This document shows positions 10,411 through 19,586 of a stretch of 20,067 nt of DNA, piece after piece. Source of the stretch: Plantago elongata (taxonomy: Eukaryota; Streptophyta; Magnoliopsida; Lamiales; Plantaginaceae); assembly GCA_036897095.1 (NCBI GenBank), contig JAYMSP010003365.1, positions 1 through 20,067 on the forward strand. The letters are read 5' to 3'. The notes under the pieces were generated by a model, which saw only the letters and a program-made list of their open reading frames with translations, was not told the DNA's origin and ran no database searches. Made by a program: the position numbers and the translations under genes. How positions within the stretch are numbered: position 1 is the stretch's first letter; every line of letters starts with the position of its first letter.

Positions 10411-10440
10411 GCGTCAATATATGACGCCGTAACGTGTTAC
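10411..10440. repeat. Two adjacent hairpin-forming palindromes downstream of the helicase remnant
   Basis: GCGTCA-ATATA-TGACGC at 10411-10427 and GTAAC-GT-GTTAC at 10429-10440. Helitrons end in a short hairpin followed by CTRR, and these lie about 90 bp past the helicase stop, but no CTRR tetranucleotide follows at the right distance. The role is uncertain. Confidence 0.4.
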
Positions 10441-10866
10441 CCAAATTATAGTACTGTATATGTACGTAATTAGCATTTAATAATCATAATATCAAATTAA
10501 ATTTAAATAGTTCTCTGCATGGAGCGTTAATCCTTTGCATATAATTAATTTTAATTAATTTATTTATTATTGATTGTTATTTAAATGAAATATGTAAATG
10601 CAATGTAGAGTATATTGAGTTCTCAAACAAAGAAAAAAAAACATACATATCAATTTGAACAATCCACCTTACCTCTTTCACACATATTAGTTTGTCCAGC
10701 TCCTTAGGAATTTGTATAAAAATAATTATTTAAAGTTCATAAGCATAATTTGATAGTTAAACTGAGTAAGTTTTAACTTTGAAATTATGTCCGAAATATA
10801 CATAAGCATAATGATAACGGGAAGTAAGAATTGTTTACTATAGTATTCAAACCTCTCAATGCAAAT

Positions 10867-11257
10867 TAAGCTCTCGAACTCGAACCTGATCGAGCTGCAT
10901 AATTTGAGTTGGATCAAAAGAAAAGTGTACTTATTCGAATTTGACTCGCAAACATCATTTTACATTTCTATTTTGTTTTAAGAAATTTAAATTCAAAAGT
11001 ACGAATTTAACTCAATTCTTGAGCTCGAAAACTATCAAAGTTTGAATATAGCTCGATTTGAAAGTTTGAAAACTTTTAAAATTAACAAAAATATAAGTAA
11101 TACATAATTTATATTCACATTTCACACATTATTAAAATTTTCAACCAGGTTGTTAAGCTTTTAAGCCGAGCTTCTTAATTAATTCATTTATAATTCAAAA
11201 TCGAGCTTGAGAAAATCGAGCTTTTCAGCATTTTTCAAGTCGAGCTCGAGCCGCTCG
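10867..11257. repeat. Interspersed CGAGCT/AGCTCG repeat zone
   Basis: The hexamer CGAGCT or its complement recurs at about 10890, 11022, 11050, 11165, 11203, 11216 and 11240, the last as CGAGCTCGAGCCGCTCGAA. The left end (AAGCTCTCGAACTCGAACC) and the right end read in reverse (TTCGAGCGGCTCGAGCTCGA) are loosely complementary, which suggests an old foldback or MITE-like element. There is no coding sequence, and the target duplication is not visible. Confidence 0.4.
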
Positions 11258-11820
11258 AAAAAATCTCCATTTTACCCTTTTTTACTTTTTATTTTCTGAA
11301 ACAGTACATAAATAACTCAAACTTCCGACCTATCAATTAAATTTGAGCTACACTTTTTTAACATTGCATTTGCGCTTGTACTTCTTCTCGTTAATTAGGT
11401 CACTCACCGTTCTTCACTCCTCCGCCCGCTGCTCTCATTGCTTCCGCTGCTCGTCTTCTTCAGCTTCACTCCACTTCAAGTGGGTGGGTTGGTTTCACTT
11501 TCCCCTTTTCGAATGTGTAATGTGCATTGACTTGTGTACACATTATAAGTTTCTTATTATCCGTCATCATATATCTGCTTCTGTAACTTGTAAAATTAAA
11601 TTCAGATGTGATCAAGTAAAATTGCGATACTCTACTTGCCTTGGTTTCAGTAATAATTACACATACACATCTTTGCTTAATAATGAGAAATTTATTTTTC
11701 TGCTCAAAGTATATGTTGGCTATGTCTCTGCTCTGCTCAAAGTTTGATTTATTTTTTAATTATACTGCTACGATATCCTTGATCTTGTTGTATGTAATCG
11801 GATCAGTTCAAATCTGTAGG
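11258..11820 (+). other. Leader region of the hAT transposase remnant
   Basis: Sequence between the CGAGCT repeat and the transposase ATG. It holds a CT-rich stretch (11401-11480) followed by CACTTCAAGTGGGTGGG, and CTGTAG immediately before the ATG at 11821, which could be a splice acceptor of a 5' UTR intron. Reading frames running through it (11343-11747, and the part of another before 11821) have no recognisable domain. Confidence 0.4.
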
Positions 11821-12607
11821 ATGAAGGAAAAGGATAAAGGAAAGAAGAAAGTTGCAGTAACTGGTCGTGGATCAATTAAATCTTTCTTCAAAAGTGATGG
11901 AACACCGACTAAGGAACCCGAGCCTTTATCATCAAATGTGAACACTTCAATCTCGAAGGAGACTCCATTACCTAGTGTTAATGAGTCAAATTCTTAGCGT
12001 CATTTGTCTTTCATTGACGATACTTCAATTGATGAAAATCATCCATCTAAACATCAAAGAGTTGAAGTTGATATTGGTTGCCTAGAACGGGATCCAGCTT
12101 TGCGTACTCCAATTTGGAAGTATCATGTTAACCAACGGGATGAAGTGAGGCGAGCTTATATCAAGTTGGGTCCATTCCAACCAATCTTGAAGTTCCCGGG
12201 ATCAAAAGAAAAAGGGAAAAGCCAAATGCGTTATTTCAATAAGAGTTGGTATAAAGAATTTAAGTGGTTAGAGTTCTCTCTTACGAAGGATGCAGCATTC
12301 TGCTTTCCATGTTGGCTCTTTGAAGAAGAGGCTCATCATTATCCTGCATTTACAGTTAATGGATTTAGGAGTTGGAAACATGCACTTGATTCTAAAAGAG
12401 GTGCTTTTGTGCAACATGGGGGGGTTTCTCCTTGTTCAGGTCATAAGAATGCAGAGGATTCTATTACGACTTTGAAGAATGTAGTTGGCCACATCGACAA
12501 ACTGATGGATATGCAAAGTGCAAAAGAAAAGGAACAATGTGAGGCTTGGAGCTAAAAGCATTAGTGAAGATTCAATCATTGATGAATTCTATAGTATCTT
12601 TTATTAA
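11821..12607 (+). pseudogene. hAT transposase of the ZMYM1-like (TTF zinc-finger) type, broken and internally deleted
   Basis: The ATG at 11821 opens a basic N-terminus (MKEKDKGKKKVAVTGRGSIK, then SFFKS) typical of plant ZMYM1-like transposases. A single in-frame TAG at 11995-11997 interrupts it; the same frame resumes at once and runs to 12555. This second part includes RDEVRRAYIKLGPFQP, KFPGSK and the TTF-type zinc-binding region with FCFPCWLF, a conserved NGFRSWKHAL and GHKNAE. The family continues with DUF4371, the RNase-H-like catalytic core and a C-terminal hAT dimerisation domain over several hundred residues. Here all that is missing: after KEKEQ the frame slips at about 12539 and only a short tail, SISEDSIIDEFYSIF, follows, ending at TAA (about 12605-12607). 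That tail resembles the extreme C-terminus of full-length relatives, so the body looks deleted. It cannot catalyse transposition. Confidence 0.85.
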
Positions 12608-12954
12608 CTGTATCTTGTAACTTTTTGTTCATACTTGATGTTAGTGGTTGGATATGATCATGTATTTTGTCGATAATGATCTTATGATTTGTTATTGAAA
12701 CTTATTATGTAGTTAATATCTTAGCCTTAGCATAGCATCATGAAGCATAAATTGCAAGGAAGAGTGACACAAACATAAAGAACAGTGTAGAACACATCAA
12801 CACGGAAGTTGAGTATCCTTACGATCTATTTATCGTAGTTGAGTTGAAGAACATATACAACAGAGATTTCTACATATCACACATTTCGTTATACCAAATT
12901 ATAAGTACGTAAGCAGCCACAGAGAAGAAGGAACTATTACACTCCCACTCAATT
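12608..12954. other. Intergenic stretch between the hAT remnant and the IST1-like gene
   Basis: AT-rich noncoding sequence holding the 3' UTR of the IST1-like gene, whose stop is at 12955. I see no domain, tRNA or repeat with clear borders. Confidence 0.5.
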
Positions 12955-14853
12955 TTAGTTATGTCGTCTAAAAGCTTTGAGCCGAGCAAGGAAGTCATCA
13001 TAGTCAGGCAGGTTAGGATGCACATGTGCCTCGCCACTTAGCATCTCAGGCTCGAGTGAAGTAGCTCTAGCATGCCGTTTAGGTGTCTCAGTTGGACTAG
13101 TTACCTCAGGAAGAGCCGATGAAGATCTGTTTCGACTTCTGATGGGTTCTCTTCCTTCTGCAGGTTTGACATTCTCATTAGGCCACTTTTTACGACTGTA
13201 GTGTCGCAGAAGTTTATCCAATATCGTCTCTTCCTTGTCTCTTTCTCCAAAGGATCTCAAGAATTTCCAACCCTGTGGTGCCTTTTCTTCACTCATATCC
13301 GTGCTTTTCTCTTGTTCGTCACTATTTGAACTTCCTGCTGTATTCTCCTTAGGAGATCGAGCTTTTCTCCTCCGAACAGATTTAGGTACTAGCTTAGCAT
13401 TCTTATCAGCAATATCTTCTCGTTCAGGACCCTTTGCTTCACATTTTGCAAGATTAGCTTTTGTGTAAGGGGGAGTGATCCACTTGTACTTGGGTCCATT
13501 GTCGTCAGATTCACTTTTTTGAGATACCGGTTCGTTCTGCTTCTCCTCTTTCCTGATTGTATCAACTATAATGTCCTTCACAGGAAGGACTCGGCATGCT
13601 TCTTTTGGCAATCTGTGTTTTTCATGAACCGAATCGTTCACACTTTCAGGCAAAAAAGAATACTTGCTATCATTTGTTTCCTCAGCTAGAACCTGCAGAA
13701 AGAATCGGTTTTGCGAACATAAAATCATCAAGAGGATGCCTTATGAAATACTGTGCTTTTTTTTCAACACTAGGAAAATCATCAAGGTTACACGGCTATA
13801 CCTCGGTACCAGTAGCTTCATTATACAGCTTGTTTTCGAGAGCTTTTGAGTTCCATTCCAAGCCAGATTCTTGAGCAATGCCTACTAATAACTGAAGCTT
13901 CTGCTCCTTCGAAGGAATGCCCGATTTTAGCTTCTCGGCAAACTGAAAATTAATAACAAATCTTTAGCCTTGTTACTAAAAGTTTGAAACCAAATACAAA
14001 ATATCATATGACCTTAATTTCTACCTCTTTGTTAACATAGAAATCCAGGGATTTTCCATATCTCTCTGAAAACATAGTTCTTAGGTCACGTAACTCTGGC
14101 AGATCAGCAAATCGCGCTGCAGCAAACGACAAGGATGATACAGCTTCTCTGTACTCTTCAGGACATTCGTCTCTGTTCATACACAAAATCGTGCTAAATG
14201 AATTAGAAATTCAAGAAATACATTAGCTGATTAGCATCAACCTTCCAAATAAACACACCTCTGTTTGTTCATGATTTCCAGATTACTCAAAAGAAGAATA
14301 GCACATTGCTCAATGAATTCGTAACACTCCGTTCTATTCTGCTCCAAAAGAAGACCTTCCGCCTGTTGCAGAAGCGAAAACAGCTCTATAAATCAATCCT
14401 AATCAGATTTCGACCCATAAATCTATAATTGCAGCTAGATTAGACCATCTTATACAAGATTTCACAAAATCAGATACATAGATAAAAAGGTTCTGTAAAT
14501 TTCTTTCAAGATCACAGCAGAAACTATCAAACAAACGAAATGGATATGAACGAAACTACTCCGAAAACATAAAGATACATACCCTGCCATAGGCGTTAAC
14601 ATCCAATCCACTCTTAAGAAGATCAGCAACATCATTCCTCAAATACTTCTGCATTGCATTTCTCTTCTTCTTGATCATCTCAATTCGCGTCTTTACCATT
14701 TTCATATCTGTCTTACTGCCACAATCCACAATGAAACGAACCAACACGATAAAATTAGCACAAAAAACAGAGCAAGAAACCAACAAAGGAAGAATTGAAA
14801 ATCGAAACTTACCATTTGTTGTAAAACCTGCTTTTCAACAACCCGTCCAACAT
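12955..14853 (-). CDS. IST1-like ESCRT-III regulator, six exons, complete
   Basis: Exons in gene order: 14813-14853, 14583-14715, 14259-14362, 14013-14172, 13802-13942, 12955-13692. All borders are GT/AG and phases agree; 1317 nt, 438 aa, stop TAA. The start MLDGLLKSRF is the family's usual N-terminus. Residues about 1-175 form the IST1 (Vps4-activity regulator) domain, a helical ESCRT-III-like fold: KTRIEMIKKKRNAMQKYLRN, DVADLLKSGLDVNAYGRAEG, then CYEFIEQCAILLL and RDECPEEYREAVSSL. The last exon (residues 194-438) is a low-complexity, charged, Ser-rich tail with several basic clusters (VRRRKARS). It ends HPNLPDYDDFLARLKAFRR, which fits a MIT-interacting motif like the one ending human IST1. 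IST1 proteins bind Vps4/SKD1, LIP5 and CHMP1 on endosomes and tune membrane scission in multivesicular-body sorting. Plants have many ISTL paralogues and I cannot assign which one this is. A TATA box lies upstream. Confidence 0.94.
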
Positions 14854-15482
14854 TTTCTTTATCCCACCTATATTTCCTTCAACAAGACGATAACGGTGAA
14901 GACGAAGACGAAAACGAATTTATAACAAAATTCGAAGGAAAATGCAGTTTTGAGGATAGAAAGGAATAATTATAGGCAGAAAGGAGCTGAAAAGGAAAGA
15001 AAAGAAGCTGGTTTTACAGAGGAAAGGTAAAAGAATATAATCTTATTGATTGATTGCAACAAAACTGAATATTCCCAAGGAAGGAATTTGAAAAGGGTTG
15101 TGACTTGTGAGTACTCAAATCGCCATTGAAGACACTGAAGAAAATTCAATCTTCTTCCAGACGAAAAAGAATACGTACATCGTGCTTTTGTGTGTGTATT
15201 TATAGATACAGAGAGAATGTGTTTCTTGTTTAATTGTTTTGAAGGTGATTAATTAATTTCAGGTTTTGGATTAGATAACAGATATGCATAACTGAAATTG
15301 CGAACTGACTATTTTGGAGTTTGTGTGTTTGGGTGGGGAATGTGATGGGTGAGGGTAGTTTGGGGAATTTGTCAGAGGTGGGTCCACGTCAGGAGAGAGA
15401 CGAAAACGCGGGAGAAATCTGTTATTATTGAATAATAAATTTTGTAGTGATTTTGGGACGTTTCCATGGAAAATGTAATTAC
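14854..15482. other. Promoter and 5' UTR region of the IST1-like gene
   Basis: Noncoding stretch between the IST1-like ATG and the LTR element. It contains a good TATA box at 15197-15206 on the gene's strand, leaving a leader of roughly 300 nt, and no other recognisable gene. Confidence 0.5.
15197..15206 (-). promoter_or_regulatory. TATA box of the IST1-like gene
   Basis: On the minus strand the sequence reads TCTATAAATA, matching the plant TATA consensus, about 345 bp upstream of the ATG at 14853. Transcription would start near 15165-15175 and give a leader of about 315 nt. No other TATA box of this quality was noticed nearer the ATG. Confidence 0.5.
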
Positions 15483-15586
15483 TGTTTTAAATATAATTAG
15501 ATTAGAAATTATTATTGTTAGTATGTGAAAGTATTATTAAATTATAATTATTTATTATATTTAATTATACATATTGGTATATATAT

Positions 15587-16411
15587 GCTCGGTTGAGGCA
15601 GGCTCATCAAGCTTAAGGGCCCCATATTTTTTTGATACTGTAGAATATATTCATATGCATTAGACGTCATTAAGCTAGCTATTAAAGTAGTATAATCTAG
15701 TGGTTATAATCTTTTTGTTATTTACTCTTTCTTGTAAATGTAACAGTTTCGGGACTCTCTGGCCTAAATCCATTCCATTAACATTATTTTTTTTATCCCC
15801 TTTACTTTCACTTTTTTTCGTTCAAAATGTTAGATGTAAATCTTTAATAAATACTTCACCCGTCCAACTTCATATTCTCATATTCCATTTTGGTTCATCC
15901 CAACTTTATTTTCTCATCATTAATATGGTAAATTTCTCTCATAATTTATACACTATATTTTCTACTTTAATCAATATTTGTCTTATTTTATTCATTCTTC
16001 TTACTACTTTATCATCATCTCTATTAATTTATTCACTTTTTTCTTAATACTTGTATCCGTCCTGTAGGAAGCTGAACTCGAGACGGTGAACGTATATTTC
16101 TTAGATAAATATATATATATTTGGAACAACATACTTTTTAGACCAACAATGTGATTTTCTTTGGTTATATTGATGTGTGACTCATGTTTAATTTATTTTA
16201 TTTCTTCAAAATTTTATGTATATTATTTTACTAATATGTTTTTAATATAAAACATGTTTTTTTTCATTATATAAATATATATACTGGTAACAATATTTAT
16301 TTTCACATCTTTAAATATTATATTTTATTTCCATTACAAAAGAATATTATTATTCGGGGCTCTAGTTTAACTTATGGCACATGGCCCCTTAAATCTTCTA
16401 AACGGCTCTGT
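15587..16411. mobile_element. Nested insertion with hAT-like ends inside the 5' LTR
   Basis: Sequence absent from the 3' LTR. Its left end reads GCTCGGTTGAGG, then AAGCTTAAGGGCCCCATAT. The reverse complement of its right end reads GAGCCGTTTAG, then AAGATTTAAGGGGCCATGT. Both ends share a GGC-rich outer block and a TTAAGGG(G/C)CC inner block, as in non-autonomous hAT elements. It sits in a TA-repeat, so GTATATATAT on both sides (15577-15586 and 16412-16421) could be the target duplication but is low-complexity. The interior is AT-rich with no transposase. Confidence 0.55.
15852..16057. mobile_element. Possible Stowaway-like fragment inside the nested insertion
   Basis: TACTTCACCCGTCCAACTTC at 15852-15871 looks like a Stowaway left end, and TTAATACTTGTATCCGTCC at about 16043-16061 resembles the subterminal part of such elements. 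The right terminal inverted repeat is missing, so it is a fragment at best. Confidence 0.3.
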
Positions 16412-16465
16412 GTATATATATATGTATTTAATAAATAAGAAAAGGTAGGGATTATAGTTTTTTCA

Positions 16466-16481
16466 TGATATCAGAGCCATG
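16466..16481 (+). other. Primer-binding site (initiator tRNA-Met type)
   Basis: TGATATCAGAGCCATG lies directly after the 5' LTR. Plant copia elements use TGGTATCAGAGCC, complementary to the 3' end of initiator tRNA-Met; there is one mismatch in the first 13 positions. Confidence 0.85.
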
Positions 16482-16878
16482 TAAGTCTCCTACGAGCATT
16501 GGTCATGTCTCTCCTCTTTCCCTCAATGAATTTTGTGAAGAAAAGACAATTTGTGTATATCTTAACAACACAATGCAGCCTGAGGAAAATGGAGATTCCT
16601 AGAAATTCAGCCGTTGGATTGTCACGAAATTTTGACTAAAGCAAGATAACTCATGGAACTACAATCTGGACGGTGGAGATCGGAATCAATTCAGGTTTAA
16701 TAGGTCAAACTAAATTCTCAGTTAAGCGACATATTGCTGAAAATTATGATCTGATCTCATATGATATCTCCGCGAGGTAATCTCTCATATTTTCCCTTAC
16801 TGTAATCAATGTGATTGTCCTTGACTATATCTATTTTGTATCTTTTCTCCCCTTTATCTTCCACTGCAGAACTCTCAT

Positions 16879-17092
16879 ATACAGAACCTCACGTTTGATA
16901 TATTCACGTATATACAGAACATCACGTTCGTATACCTCTTTCGAGTTCTCCTCTGATCGAACAGCCCACTGTTGTCGATCCCCTCCCGTATTCGAACAGT
17001 TCTCTTCAATCTGTCGAACTTCTCCTCTGATCGAACAATCCACTATTGTCGATCCCCTCCTATGTTCGAACAGTTTTCTTAATATGTCGAAC
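16879..17092. repeat. Tandem duplications in the retroelement interior
   Basis: Two repeat systems. ATACAGAACCTCACGTTTG at 16879-16897 recurs at 16912-16930 (period 33). A 74-bp unit starting TTCTCCTCTGATCGAACA at 16946 recurs at 17020 with few changes, through GTCGAAC at 17092; both copies include TTGTCGATCCCCTCC. Because 74 is not a multiple of three, the two copies fall in different frames of the plus-strand reading frame that crosses them (16811-17371), which argues that frame is not coding. Confidence 0.8.
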
Positions 17093-17898
17093 TTTCTTCT
17101 ATCCTCCTGCAATTGCTCGCAATCGTCGTTCTCATGTCCAACAATCGTCCCAGCTCCTTCGATCTTCATCGACCGCCTCTTCAATTGCTCACGATCGTCG
17201 ATCGCCCTCTTCTCCGACGGACAATCCTCCGGTCAAGTCTTCTTCGTTGAATACGCAGTAGATTTCTCTTCTTCTTATGTAGTTGAGTCGTTTTCTTCTC
17301 TTGCAGTGTACTGCTGCGTTTTCTCCACGCGTCATCGACTTCCTCGAGCAACTGTATCCACTCCTTTATGAGATCAGATTAAGCTCTCGAAGTCGCACGT
17401 CTTGATCAAAAGGTTCCCTCATCCCTCGGGTCAACCTGACGCGCCACCAAGCCATCCCACATAGCTTCCTAGTCAGAAGCTCCTTTTGCGGTTAGAGTTC
17501 GCGAGTTTTTTGTTCCATCTCCAATCGTTCGAGCTAGCTGTCTGAAGCTCTTGCTCCGATGTACCTTGGACTATTGAGGTCACATGTTGACCCTTCTATG
17601 CCTACTCAGAACTATCTCTATGTGATCACTTATTGATCCTTCTTTTTCCACCTCTATGTGGTCTTACATTCTCTCATATGTTGGATGTTCTCTATGTCTG
17701 CTCTAGGTGAATTGCTTCCACCCGACTCTTGCAGACTTGAGCACCCCATTGGAATAGGGTACAATAGTTGGGTCCTTGTTACCCATAACCAACTGCCCAT
17801 GGTATCGTCCATCGTTCGGTCATATCTTTTGCCTCGCCTGCTCTCGTACAACATCAATGTAGAACGTCATGGATGAAATATATTGATTCTTACCTATG

Positions 17899-18000
17899 AG
17901 TCGATTTTTCACCAAAGTACTTCAACAAGTATTGTTTGATACTTTTCGGGACATTCTCAACGTTCATCAAACTTATGTTTCGACTGAGGGGGAGTGTTAG
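17899..18000 (+). pseudogene. Remnant of the copia polyprotein C-terminus
   Basis: A 33-residue open stretch ends with TAG in the first bases of the 3' LTR. Key residues are FFTKVL, FRDILNV and the terminal EGEC. They match the end of the RNase H region of plant copia polyproteins, where a DxxTK motif is followed by LRxKLxV and a short terminal Cys motif, with the stop codon in the LTR. Just upstream, NVERH in the same general area may be the residue of the family's conserved VDRH motif but is interrupted by stops. It is dead. Confidence 0.65.
17986..17994 (+). other. Polypurine tract
   Basis: GAGGGGGAG immediately before the TGTTAG that starts the 3' LTR. This is the usual plus-strand primer site of copia elements. 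Confidence 0.85.
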
Positions 18001-18144
18001 AAGTATAATTAGATTAGGACTCCTTAATGTTAGTACTTAGAAGTATTATTGAATTAGAATTCCTAATTATATCTAACTATACATACTTGTATATATATAT
18101 ATGAGATTGATGAATAGGAAGAGGTAGGAAAAATAGTTCTTTCA
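17995..18144 (+). repeat. 3' LTR, 150 bp
   Basis: Starts TGTTAGAAGTATAATTAG and ends ATAGTTCTTTCA, with TG...CA ends. It has an (AT)n tract near 18092-18102 where the 5' copy was interrupted. Confidence 0.8.
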
Positions 18145-19586
18145 ATTAGGTGATGAGTGTTTTTGTGTCGTGATCCAAAATCTGAAATGAGAAGGAAGAC
18201 TAAAGATCATAACCAACATTTAATGTACTCATAAATATTCGAAAATGGTGCAAGCATTATGTTGGGATGTTGTTTTTTCACGGTAACCTATGATATGAAT
18301 TACTAAGCAATTCGTTCGTTGAAACGGATTTCAAGGTCATATTGATACGAATTGAAGAATATAGAGAAGGATCACTTATAAGATTGAGGCTCTCGCAAGG
18401 TAGACATGTCTTTCAACGATATCATTACGTTTTTCAGCGGTAAAGTAACTTCATTATTTAAATATCAGTGACTCCATCTAAGGTTTACTCACATGCCATT
18501 GGTCTGTTCTTCTAATCTACAGGTCGCAGGCATTTATTCTTAATCTACGGTTATGAATTAATTAAATAATAAATAATAAAAAAAATGAGATAAATAAATA
18601 AGATAATTAGGATTTATGTGTGCCTTTAATCCGTACTAACACACGTGAAGCATGACGAATTAGAAAAAATTTAGATCCTATATTATAATAAATATTCATT
18701 TTTATATGTAACTCGATGAGTAGAAAGTATGTATGTTCACATCAAACTATGAATGAGAGATTGGAGAAAGATTCATCAATTGAGTTGATTGTGTGCTACA
18801 TATTAAATCGAATAGTGTGCATTGGACTGAGTGGAAAATCGGCTACAAAAGCTTGTTGAATGATTTGTCTTCAATATCAATTTAATATAAAATTTTGCAT
18901 TTTAGAGCATGTAATATGATTTGTAGAATTATGACATACATGATACATCCATAATGAGATGTTGCTATAAGTAAGGTTTTATGTTGGGTTGAGTTTAGAA
19001 AATAAGTTTAGTAAAATTTGTGTCTTTGAATGTGGAAATTAATCAAGAAAGAGCTTGCTTCGAACATTTACTTTCGTGTACGATGCGTGTAATTTTCATG
19101 AGAGGTTGTCTTCACTCTACCGTCGTTGGTGCTTTGACGAACATATTCTACTTGTATTTACTACTTGTTTGGCACAAAATTTATGTGCCATTATTCTAAT
19201 TGAAATTTAATTATTTTACAAAAATAATTCAGGACAGTTCCATTTAAATTCTATTCATAATATTATATTAATTTTCAGTGTCTAATCAACTTTAAACTTA
19301 TCAATTTTGTACTTCCAACATTTGTTTCACTTTTTCCAAACATTACATTTATTTAATTTGACTCTTTGTTTGGAAATTTGAATTAATTCACGGACGAACA
19401 TTAGATTGAGATGAAGTTTGAAGTCTAGTTTAGTGTAGTACGACAATATAGCAATACCTTAAACTTTGAATACTATAGTTTAGAGATTTCCATTTTATAA
19501 TAATAATAATGGATTTGATTTATCAAATTGGATAACTTATACATGCATGCACTCGAGACATTGGTTTCACGAATGTCATGTAGGAA
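18145..19586. other. Intergenic stretch right of the LTR element
   Basis: About 1.4 kb of AT-rich sequence with stops in all frames. I see no gene, RNA or bounded repeat. The right end holds the 3' UTR of the glycine-rich protein gene, including a small inverted repeat CCATT...AATGG at about 19490-19512. Confidence 0.5.

Larger units (their letters stand above)
15483..16465 (+). repeat. 5' LTR, split by a nested insertion
   Basis: The left part 15483-15586 aligns with the start of the 3' LTR (shared TATAATTAGATTAG, GAAAGTATTATT/GAAGTATTATT, AACTATACATA-like blocks). The right part 16412-16465 aligns with its end (GTATATATATATG, AGGTAGG, ATAGTT, TTTCA). Together they give about 158 bp, against 150 bp for the 3' LTR. 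Confidence 0.8.
15483..18144 (+). mobile_element. Ty1/copia-derived LTR element, decayed, with rebuilt interior
   Basis: Borders: 5' LTR starts TGTTTTA at 15483; 3' LTR ends TTTCA at 18144. Flanking pentamers ATTAC (15478-15482) and ATTAG (18145-18149) match at four of five, fitting the 5-bp target duplication. A primer-binding site follows the 5' LTR at 16466 and a polypurine tract precedes the 3' LTR. The interior (16466-17994, about 1.5 kb) is far shorter than an autonomous copia element and lacks gag, protease, integrase and reverse transcriptase. Only a pol C-terminal remnant survives next to the polypurine tract. The remainder is CT-rich sequence of unknown origin with tandem duplications. 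The LTRs differ clearly, so the insertion is old. The 5' LTR was later split by another element (15587-16411). Confidence 0.8.

Noticed and set aside
11343-11747. 134-codon reading frame upstream of the hAT remnant
   Set aside because: No recognisable domain, and it overlaps the probable leader and 5' UTR intron of the transposase.
13235-13874. Plus-strand reading frames opposite the IST1-like last exon
   Set aside because: Antisense shadows of a well-supported spliced gene.
16811-17371. 186-codon plus-strand reading frame in the retroelement interior, and its minus-strand counterpart at 16831-17184
   Set aside because: Low-complexity Ser/Phe/Arg composition with no domain; the 74-bp tandem repeat inside it changes frame between copies, so the protein sequence is not preserved.
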